The notes beneath the pieces were generated by a model. The model saw only the letters and a program-made list of their open reading frames with translations. It was not told the origin of the DNA and ran no database searches. The position numbers and the translations under genes were made by a program. Shown in pieces: positions 52,570 through 58,667 of a stretch of 58,667 nucleotides of DNA. How positions within the stretch are numbered: position 1 is the stretch's first letter; each line of letters starts with the position of its first letter. This DNA comes from Halanaerobiaceae bacterium (GTDB taxonomy: Bacteria; Bacillota; Halanaerobiia; Halanaerobiales; Halarsenatibacteraceae): positions 1 to 58,667 of the forward strand of contig PWDW01000100.1 in NCBI GenBank assembly GCA_003553225.1, read 5' to 3'.

Positions 52570-53085
52570 TCACTCTCCTGTAGACTCAAAAATATTTTTA
52601 ATCCATTTTTCATGCTGGCCCACAATTATATTTTTGATTTCCTTTTCGTTTTCAGCCTGAACATTAATCCAGTGAATGAGGTACTCCTTTTGCCTTAAAT
52701 TATAATCAATTACCACTGTACCAGGAGTTAGTGTAATCAGATTGGCCAGTACTGCAATACCCAGCAGATTGTTCAAATTTGTTTTTATTTTCACGATTCC
52801 GGGATCCAGAGCAGGATTTTTTTTCAGGGCATGTAGTGAGACTTCTATAGCTGATTTATAGGAATCATAAAGATAGGTTCCGATAAGCACAAAAACATAA
52901 AATATTTTCTTTATCCAGCCCCGGATATTACCGGCTGGCTGGTAAAAATTGAAAACAATACTGCTGAGTAATATAGAAATTAAAGCTGAGATGAGAAGAC
53001 CGGTAAGCAAAAGGGCAGGGTCCAGCGACCCGGTAAATAAGAACCATATAATAAAGGATAAAAGGAAGGTAAGCAGTTTTTTCAT
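52570..53085 (-). CDS. mrpE: Mrp Na+/H+ antiporter subunit E
   Basis: A 171-residue protein with two or three N-terminal helices and a cytosolic C-terminal domain. ANLITLTPGTVVID is the diagnostic MrpE/MnhE motif. It is the first gene of the minus-strand cluster and faces nifJ across a 348-nt divergent intergenic region. The order E-F-G-MbhD-B-C-D is that of the Mrp-like module of Mbh complexes, but no hydrogenase or ferredoxin-oxidising subunit follows. Confidence 0.92.
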   Translation of the reverse strand: MKKLLTFLLSFIIWFLFTGSLDPALLLTGLLISALISILLSSIVFNFYQPAGNIRGWIKKIFYVFVLIGTYLYDSYKSAIEVSLHALKKNPALDPGIVKIKTNLNNLLGIAVLANLITLTPGTVVIDYNLRQKEYLIHWINVQAENEKEIKNIIVGQHEKWIKNIFESTGE

Positions 53086-53134
53086 TTTTTTAAAATCGCT
53101 CCCAATATTTAAAAAGCTTATTTATTTCATGTGA

Positions 53135-53164
53135 ATTAAATGTAATATGTGAATTTTATGTCAA
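53135..53164 (-). promoter_or_regulatory. Candidate promoter for the Mrp cluster
   Basis: On the minus strand, TTGACA (53164-53159) and TTTAAT (53140-53135) are 18 bp apart, about 50 nt upstream of mrpE. The match of the -10 is only fair. Confidence 0.35.
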
Positions 53165-53353
53165 CTGAACAATTACATATAAAAAGAGCAATAAATAATT
53201 ATGTATTATCTATTTACAGCCTATGAATTTTTCAAATTTAGTTTAACATATCCGCTATTTTTATGCAAAATATTTGAATCACATACTTCAGGGCAGCTGT
53301 TTTTGCGGGTTAATAAAGGAATAATATTTTAAAAAAATTCAGGCCTATATTAT

Positions 53354-53382
53354 TTGACACTGTTTTTAAAGTATAATATACT
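53354..53382 (+). promoter_or_regulatory. Consensus promoter of nifJ
   Basis: TTGACA at 53354-53359 and TATACT at 53377-53382 with exactly 17 bp between them. Transcription should start near 53389, giving a leader of about 45 nt. The rest of the 53086-53433 region is AT-rich without a gene. Confidence 0.75.
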
Positions 53383-53398
53383 GAAAGAGGAAATGATT

Positions 53399-53413
53399 AA
53401 ATGTGACACATTT
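53399..53413. promoter_or_regulatory. Palindromic candidate operator in the nifJ leader
   Basis: AAATGTG-A-CACATTT is a perfect 15-bp palindrome just downstream of the predicted start site and upstream of the TAGGAGGG ribosome site. Its position suggests repressor binding; the regulator is not identified. Confidence 0.5.
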
Positions 53414-53433
53414 CATATAGGAGGGAAAATATA

Positions 53434-56400
53434 ATGGCAAATAAGTGGAAATCCATGGATGGAAATACTGCTGCCGCTCATATTGGTTATGCCTTTACAG
53501 ATGTAGCAGCTATTTATCCAATCACCCCATCATCTCCCATGGCTGAAATGGTTGATGAATGGAGTGCCCATGGGCGTAAGAACATTTTTGATCAAGAGGT
53601 AAGCTTAACAGAGATGCAGTCTGAGGGAGGTGCTTCCGGTGCGGTGCATGGTTCCCTGGTTGCGGGGGCCTTAACAACAACTTTTACGGCTTCTCAGGGC
53701 CTGCTGCTGATGATTCCCAATATGTACAAGATTGCCGGGGAACAGCTGCCGGGAGTTTTCCATGTGAGTTCACGTTCTGTGGCCACACATGCCCTGTCTA
53801 TTTTTGGGGATCATTCTGATGTAATGGCCGCCCGGCAGACCGGATGTGCAATGATTGCCTCAGGCAGTGTTCAGGAGGTTATGGACCTGGGAGGTATAGC
53901 CCACCTTTCTGCCATTAAATCCAGTCTTCCTTTTGTTCACTTTTTTGATGGTTTCCGCACTTCACATGAAATTCAGAAAATACAGGTACTGGATTACGAT
54001 GACCTGGCAGAACTGGTGGATTATGATGCTGTTCGTGAGTTCCGGAAAACCGCATTGAATCCCGAACATCCGGTAACTATGGGGACAGCACAGAATCCTG
54101 ATATTTTCTTTCAGGCTCGTGAATCCTGTAACAAGTTTTATGATGCCACTCCCGATATTGTGGCCAATTACATGGCTGAAATCAGTAAGCTGACCGGCCG
54201 GGAGTACCATCTCTTTGATTACTATGGTGCTGAAGATGCCGAACGGATACTGGTGGCCATGGGTTCAATTACAGAAACACTTGAGGAAACAGTTGATTAT
54301 CTGACCGAGCAGGGAGAAAAAGTTGGGGTTATTAAAGTCCGACTTTATCGTCCTTTCTCTGAAGAGTATTTCCTGAAAGCTCTTCCGGATACGGTAAATA
54401 AAATTGCAGTGCTTGATAGAACCAAAGAAGCTGGTTCCCTGGGTGAACCACTTTATGAAGATGTCAGGACTCTATTTTATAATAAGGATGGAGCCCCGGA
54501 AGTTGTTGGTGGTCGTTATGGTCTGAGTTCTAAAAACACTACTCCTTCCGATGTTAAGGCTGCTTTTGATAATCTAAAAAAAGATCAGCCTAAAGATGGC
54601 TTCACCATGTCAATTGTTGATGATGTAACCAATACTCATCTAAAAGTTGAGGAAACAATCGATTCAGAGCCCGAGAGTACTGTAGCCTGTAAGTTCTGGG
54701 GTATTGGTGGAGATGGAACTGTAAGTGCCAATAAAAATGCTATCAAGATTATTGGTGATAATACAGATAAATATGCTCAGGGTTATTTCTCCTATGACTC
54801 TAAAAAGTCGGGTGGGGTAACTGTATCTCACCTGCGATTTGGAGATGACCCGATTAAATCGACATATTTAATTGAACATGCTGATTATGTGGCCTGTCAC
54901 AAGGCTTCTTATGTCGATAAATTTGACATGGTTTCTGATCTGAAAGCCGGAGGCACATTTGTGCTGAACTGCAGCTGGACAAAAGATGAGCTTGAGGAGC
55001 ATCTGCCGGCTGAGATGAAGCGCTTCCTGGCTGAAAATGATATTGAATTATATACGATTGATGCTGTTGACATTGCTACAGATGTGGGTCTGGGTGAAAG
55101 AATAAATACGGTAATGCAGACCGCATTTTTCCTGCTGGCTGATATTTTACCTGTGGATGAGGCGATTGATTATCTCAAACAGGCTATTGAAGACAGTTAT
55201 GGAGACAAAGGGGAAAAAATAGTACAGATGAACTGGGATGCTGTTGATAGAGCCCGGGAAGCACTGGTTAAAGTTGAAGTACCTGCTCACTGGGCTGAGG
55301 CAGAAGATGAAGCAGATGAACAAGATGATAGACCTGACTTTATAAAAAATGTAGTGGATCCGGTTCTCAAACAGGAGGGTGATGACCTGCCGGTTAGTGC
55401 CTTTGAAGGCCGAGAAGATGGCAGCTTTCCTCCGGGAATTTCCGCTTATGAGAAGCGGGGAGTTGCAATTGAGGTACCGAACTGGATTCCGGATAACTGT
55501 ATTCAGTGTAATCAGTGTTCTCTGGTCTGTCCCCATTCAGTTATTAGACCTTTCCTGTTTGATGAAGAAGAAGAGGCCGACAGGCCTGAAGATATGACAA
55601 CCATTGATGCCCTGGGTAAAGATCTCAGTGGTTATCAGTACAGAATACAGGTTAGTCCCCACGACTGTATTGGATGCAGGAGCTGTTATGAGGTCTGTCC
55701 CGCTCCTCAAAAAGCACTGGAAATGACCCCTTATGATGAAATGGTTGCTAAAGAAGCAGATAACTGGGAATATATTACTGAAAATGTAACTTATAAAGAG
55801 GAACTGATGGCCAAAGATTCCATTAAAGGCAGTCAGTTCCAGCAGCCCCTGCTTGAGTTCCATGGGGCCTGTGGTGGCTGTGGAGAAACACCCTATGCCA
55901 AACTGGTTACCCAGCTGTTTGGTGATCGCATGCTGATTGCCAATGCGACCGGCTGTTCTTCCATCTGGGGAGGTTCAGCACCCACCTCGGTTTACACTAC
56001 CAATGATGAGGGGCATGGGCCCGCCTGGGCTAACTCCCTGTTTGAGGATAATGCCGAGTATGGTTATGGTATGTTTTTGGGCATGGAAAAAGTCAGAGAA
56101 AAAGCCGGTCAGCTGATGGAGGAAGCACTGGATAATGGTCTTCCCGATGAGCTGGAAGAAGCCTTTAGAATGTGGCTGGATAACAAAAAAGACCCGGAAG
56201 CCACCAAAAAAGCTAAAAAAATGATGATGCCCTATCTTGAAGATAAGGCCGATGATCCTCTGCTGGGACAGATTCTGGATAGAGAGAGTTACCTGGTTAA
56301 AAAATCTCAGTGGATATTCGGTGGAGATGGCTGGGCTTATGATATTGGTTATGGGGGTTTAGACCATGTATTAGCCCAGGATGATGATGTTAATGTAATG

Positions 56401-56970
56401 GTTTTTGATACTGAGGTATATTCCAATACCGGTGGTCAGGCATCTAAAGCCACTCCCCGGGCCGCAGCAGCAGCTTTTGCAGCTTCCGGAAAAGAGGTTA
56501 AAAAGAAAGACCTGGGTCGAATGGCCATGACTTACGGTTATGTTTATGTGGCCCAGATTGCCATGGGGGCGGACATGAATCAGACCGTTAAAGCCATTGC
56601 AGAGGCTGAAGCCTATGATGGTCCCTCCCTGATAATTGCCTATTCTCCCTGTATTGCTCATGGTCTAAAAGAAGGTATGGGCAGGAGCATTGAGCAGGAG
56701 GAAAAAGCAGTTAAAGCAGGTTACTGGCATCTGTACAGATATGATCCCCGACGTAAAGAAGAAGAAGGTAAAAACCCCTTTGTTCTGGACTCCGATGAAC
56801 CGGAAGAATCTTTCCGGGATTTCCTTCTGAGTGAGACCAGATTCTCCAAGCTGCAGATTAATTTCCCGGATATTGCCGAAGAATTATTTGAAAAGGCAGA
56901 AGAGGATGCCCGGCAAAGATATCAAGATTATAAACGCCTGGCGGAATCATATGGAGGGGATGAAGAGTAA
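53434..56970 (+). CDS. nifJ: Pyruvate:ferredoxin (flavodoxin) oxidoreductase, single chain
   Basis: A 1178-residue homodimeric PFOR that converts pyruvate and CoA to acetyl-CoA, CO2 and reduced ferredoxin. Domain I starts with AYPITPSSPMAE-like AIYPITPSSPMAE. Two 4Fe-4S motifs occur near residues 689 (CIQCNQCSLVCP) and 745 (CIGCRSCYEVCP). The proximal cluster and TPP region include HGACGGCGETPYAKL and GDGWAYDIGYGGLDH (near 964), followed by DTEVYSNTGGQ. Full length, no frameshift. TAGGAGGG precedes the ATG. It has its own strong promoter and hairpin terminator, as expected for a central fermentation enzyme. Confidence 0.97.
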   Translation: MANKWKSMDGNTAAAHIGYAFTDVAAIYPITPSSPMAEMVDEWSAHGRKNIFDQEVSLTEMQSEGGASGAVHGSLVAGALTTTFTASQGLLLMIPNMYKIAGEQLPGVFHVSSRSVATHALSIFGDHSDVMAARQTGCAMIASGSVQEVMDLGGIAHLSAIKSSLPFVHFFDGFRTSHEIQKIQVLDYDDLAELVDYDAVREFRKTALNPEHPVTMGTAQNPDIFFQARESCNKFYDATPDIVANYMAEISKLTGREYHLFDYYGAEDAERILVAMGSITETLEETVDYLTEQGEKVGVIKVRLYRPFSEEYFLKALPDTVNKIAVLDRTKEAGSLGEPLYEDVRTLFYNKDGAPEVVGGRYGLSSKNTTPSDVKAAFDNLKKDQPKDGFTMSIVDDVTNTHLKVEETIDSEPESTVACKFWGIGGDGTVSANKNAIKIIGDNTDKYAQGYFSYDSKKSGGVTVSHLRFGDDPIKSTYLIEHADYVACHKASYVDKFDMVSDLKAGGTFVLNCSWTKDELEEHLPAEMKRFLAENDIELYTIDAVDIATDVGLGERINTVMQTAFFLLADILPVDEAIDYLKQAIEDSYGDKGEKIVQMNWDAVDRAREALVKVEVPAHWAEAEDEADEQDDRPDFIKNVVDPVLKQEGDDLPVSAFEGREDGSFPPGISAYEKRGVAIEVPNWIPDNCIQCNQCSLVCPHSVIRPFLFDEEEEADRPEDMTTIDALGKDLSGYQYRIQVSPHDCIGCRSCYEVCPAPQKALEMTPYDEMVAKEADNWEYITENVTYKEELMAKDSIKGSQFQQPLLEFHGACGGCGETPYAKLVTQLFGDRMLIANATGCSSIWGGSAPTSVYTTNDEGHGPAWANSLFEDNAEYGYGMFLGMEKVREKAGQLMEEALDNGLPDELEEAFRMWLDNKKDPEATKKAKKMMMPYLEDKADDPLLGQILDRESYLVKKSQWIFGGDGWAYDIGYGGLDHVLAQDDDVNVMVFDTEVYSNTGGQASKATPRAAAAAFAASGKEVKKKDLGRMAMTYGYVYVAQIAMGADMNQTVKAIAEAEAYDGPSLIIAYSPCIAHGLKEGMGRSIEQEEKAVKAGYWHLYRYDPRRKEEEGKNPFVLDSDEPEESFRDFLLSETRFSKLQINFPDIAEELFEKAEEDARQRYQDYKRLAESYGGDEE

Positions 56971-57040
56971 TTAACTGCTCTTTTCTGGTTTGAAGATATA
57001 GTCCACACACTACAGCTGGACATAAAAATATAAAATACAC

Positions 57041-57074
57041 AAGAAAGGGTGGGGGTCTTATCCCACCCTTTCTT
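57041..57074 (+). terminator. Hairpin terminator after nifJ
   Basis: A perfect 13-bp inverted repeat, AAGAAAGGGTGGG and CCCACCCTTTCTT, with an 8-nt loop, 70 nt after the nifJ stop. No long T tract follows, so termination efficiency is uncertain. Confidence 0.65.
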
Positions 57075-57242
57075 AAGTGATTATATATAAGAACATATCT
57101 GCAGATTTATTTCTGGAGATTAATTCAAAAGAAAGCAGGGATATATAAGTTATTATAGAATATTTACAATAAGAAAGAAAACAAAAAAAACGATAAATTT
57201 TAGAGATTGTGAATTAAGGTTTATAATGAGTGGAGATTTATA

Positions 57243-57306
57243 ATGAATGAAGCAATAGCAGCATATATCAATATTTTTCACCAACGGAAGTGGAGATGAT
57301 CCATAA
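57243..57306 (+). repeat. Interspersed repeat copy D
   Basis: GAATGAAGCAATAGCAGCAT followed by the right arm ATATCAATATTTTTCACC...GAAGTGGAGATGATCC. Nearly identical to copies A and C. It lies about 70 nt before the following membrane protein gene. Confidence 0.88.
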
Positions 57307-57310
57307 TTAA

Positions 57311-57354
57311 TAAAGATTTAAAATGAATAAAGATTTAAAATGAATAAAGGTTTA
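57311..57354 (+). repeat. 17-bp tandem repeat, about 2.6 copies
   Basis: TAAAGATTTAAAATGAA is repeated exactly at 57311-57327 and 57328-57344, followed by the partial copy TAAAGGTTTA. It separates repeat copy D from the next gene. Similar degenerate words occur just upstream of copy D, at about 57217-57246. Confidence 0.8.
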
Positions 57355-57375
57355 TCGTGAATGGAGGTTTGTTAA

Positions 57376-57897
57376 TTGTTTAATATAATTCTTCTGCTTC
57401 TGCTGGCAGGACTTGTCATATATTTTGTACCTTCGGTAATTAGATATTTTCTGCGGGATCCTAAGAAGAATATATTAATCACTCTGATTTGGTTTGTTAA
57501 CAGCATATTGGCCCTTTTTTGTGCCAGCTTTTTTCGCAATCTTTATCTATTAGATGAAGAAGTAGAATCCTTTTTTCGGGCCGGTGGTCCCTGGGACCGA
57601 TCTTTTATCTGGTTTTCATTTGGACTGGCCATTATATTTATTTTATTGCTTTTTTCATTTTATCAGAAAAATTTTTATGAGCGCTTTTTACTGATAACAG
57701 CTGTTCAGGTTGCTTTGATTTCCGGTGGTTATCTGCTTGATTTTCTGGTACTGCAGGAAACATATTCAGAAAATATTCTGCTTCCGGTCCTGTTTTTGCT
57801 GGTGGCGGTGATTATGTTTATTTTCAGCCGTAAAAAAAGTGAGGAAACCCTTAAGGAGCTGCTGGTTGCTTTTTTCGAGCGCCTATTTGCAGTATAA
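57376..57897 (+). CDS. Membrane protein of unknown function, 173 residues
   Basis: Four or five hydrophobic helices (near residues 3-25, 32-52, 75-98, 103-123 and 133-152) and a basic, cytosolic C-terminal tail containing RKKSEETLKELL. Start is TTG at 57376 with GGAGG eight nt upstream; no ATG fits better. I do not recognise a family. It lies 77 nt before the bifunctional-nuclease-domain gene and may be co-transcribed with it. Confidence 0.7.
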   Translation: MFNIILLLLLAGLVIYFVPSVIRYFLRDPKKNILITLIWFVNSILALFCASFFRNLYLLDEEVESFFRAGGPWDRSFIWFSFGLAIIFILLLFSFYQKNFYERFLLITAVQVALISGGYLLDFLVLQETYSENILLPVLFLLVAVIMFIFSRKKSEETLKELLVAFFERLFAV

Positions 57898-57974
57898 AAT
57901 AGCCTGAAGGGCTGAAAATAGATGTGAAATAATAAAATAGCATAGATTATAAATATTTTGGGGAGGGTTTAGTT

Positions 57975-58427
57975 ATGATTGAAGCAGAAGTGAAAGTAGT
58001 AGGATCCGGTATGGAGAACAATATGCCAATTGTTATTCTGGAAGCCAAAGATGAGGAGCAAAAAGGGAGTCTGCCGATGAGGATTGGTTCTATGGAGGCT
58101 CTGTCAATTGTACTGGCCCTGGAAGATAAAGAAGTTCCCCGCCCTCTGACTCATGATTTATTCACCCGGGTACTGGGAGAATGGGATATTGAGCTTAAGA
58201 AAATAGAAATAATAAAAATGGAGAATAATGTCTTTTTTGCAGAGCTGGTTACCGGCAAAAAAGGGGAAGAAAAAAGAATTGATGCCCGCCCCAGTGATTC
58301 GGTGGCCCTGGCCTTAAGAAAAGGGGCACCAATTTATATTGCCGAACAGGTTGTTGAAGAGAATTTTGTTTATATTGATTCCTCGGAATTTGTTAATGAA
58401 TACCGTCTGGAAGATTTTAATATTTAG
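57975..58427 (+). CDS. Bifunctional nuclease (BFN/DUF151) family protein
   Basis: A 150-residue single-domain protein. PMRIGSMEALSIVLAL and IDARPSDSVALALRKGAPIY are the family's two conserved blocks. Plant relatives cleave RNA and DNA; bacterial function is less clear. GGGGAGGG precedes the ATG. It is followed by a rho-independent terminator and is the last gene in the window. Confidence 0.9.
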   Translation: MIEAEVKVVGSGMENNMPIVILEAKDEEQKGSLPMRIGSMEALSIVLALEDKEVPRPLTHDLFTRVLGEWDIELKKIEIIKMENNVFFAELVTGKKGEEKRIDARPSDSVALALRKGAPIYIAEQVVEENFVYIDSSEFVNEYRLEDFNI

Positions 58428-58480
58428 AAGAGTGGTCGTATAATAAAAAATATGGATTAATAAATTATTTTCATATTCTT

Positions 58481-58507
58481 AAGACCCTTAAACAGGGTCT
58501 TTTTTTA
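58481..58507 (+). terminator. Rho-independent terminator
   Basis: AAGACCCT and AGGGTCTT form an 8-bp stem with a 5-nt loop, followed by a run of T. It ends the bifunctional nuclease transcript. The rest of the window to 58667 is AT-rich, with an AATTTACGAAAAAAA/AATTACGAAAAAAA direct repeat and no gene seen. Confidence 0.88.
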
Positions 58508-58667
58508 TTGCTTAATTACCGGTGAGGTAACGGTTTACACAATATATACAATAATTTACGAAAAAAACAAAAATAATTACGAAAAAAAGCAGGAAAAAGA
58601 AATTTAATCTTTAATATTATAAATACCGGTATTTTATTTATTCAGCAAGCTGATGAAAGTGAGCCCG

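Noticed and set aside
1-58667. CRISPR arrays, tRNA/rRNA genes, transposases, prophage genes
   Set aside because: I looked for regularly spaced repeats, tRNA-like cloverleaf ends and transposase or integrase motifs and saw none; short RNA genes could be missed by eye.

Overview
The window looks like a chromosomal segment of a strictly anaerobic, low-to-mid GC, probably halophilic Firmicute-type bacterium (Halanaerobiales-like). This is inferred from a single-chain pyruvate:ferredoxin oxidoreductase, an anaerobic (radical SAM) sulfatase maturase, a multi-subunit Mrp cation/proton antiporter, strong AGGAGG-type ribosome binding sites, and frequent GTG/TTG starts. No species call is made. There are about 50 convincing protein genes and no rRNA, tRNA, CRISPR array, transposase or phage gene that I can see.

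Layout. (1) 0-3.7 kb: a three-gene run of a LarA-like (DUF2088) protein, a four-carbon acid-sugar kinase and a PdxA2-type dehydrogenase, fitting catabolism of threonate/erythronate-like acids. (2) 3.7-6 kb: methyltransferase, a possible small protein, an HPP-family membrane protein and a nitroreductase. (3) 6-32 kb: a large glycan-catabolism island. It holds a SelA-like PLP enzyme, GH38, GH4, GNAT, sulfatase, BNR/sialidase-like propeller, two UroD-family proteins, GH29, a degenerate aldo/keto reductase, GlgC, a nucleoside hydrolase, glycerate kinase, a TIM-barrel epimerase, an SGSH-like sulfatase, a third UroD-family protein, GH3, and the sulfatase maturase that would activate both Cys-type sulfatases. 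None of the hydrolases or sulfatases has a signal peptide, and the island has no transporter or transcription regulator. (4) 32-38.4 kb: a secreted WD40 protein, endonuclease IV, then an epimerase / Gfo-Idh-MocA / RraA / PPC-domain run. (5) 38.4-42.7 kb: a tightly coupled GTPase, FIST sensor and PAS-GGDEF-HD-GYP operon. (6) 43-46.7 kb: DUF6171-like protein, AraM-type glycerol-1-phosphate dehydrogenase, an unknown protein and a PatB/MalY-type lyase. (7) 46.8-53.1 kb, minus strand: an Mrp antiporter whose MrpA-equivalent parts are spread over several genes. (8) 53.4-58.4 kb: nifJ/por behind a consensus promoter with a palindromic operator, an unknown membrane protein and a bifunctional-nuclease-domain protein.

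The genes suggest import elsewhere of sulfated, fucose/mannose-containing oligosaccharides, cytosolic desulfation and hydrolysis, funnelling of unusual sugars and sugar acids through epimerases, oxidoreductases and kinases to pyruvate, pyruvate oxidation by PFOR, and ion-gradient maintenance by Mrp.

Besides genes, the most notable feature is an undescribed-looking interspersed intergenic repeat. It has seven recognisable copies, all in the same orientation and five of them in the leader of a downstream gene, with an arm that can fold into a hairpin. A 26-bp A-rich tandem repeat (four exact copies) precedes the nucleoside hydrolase gene.
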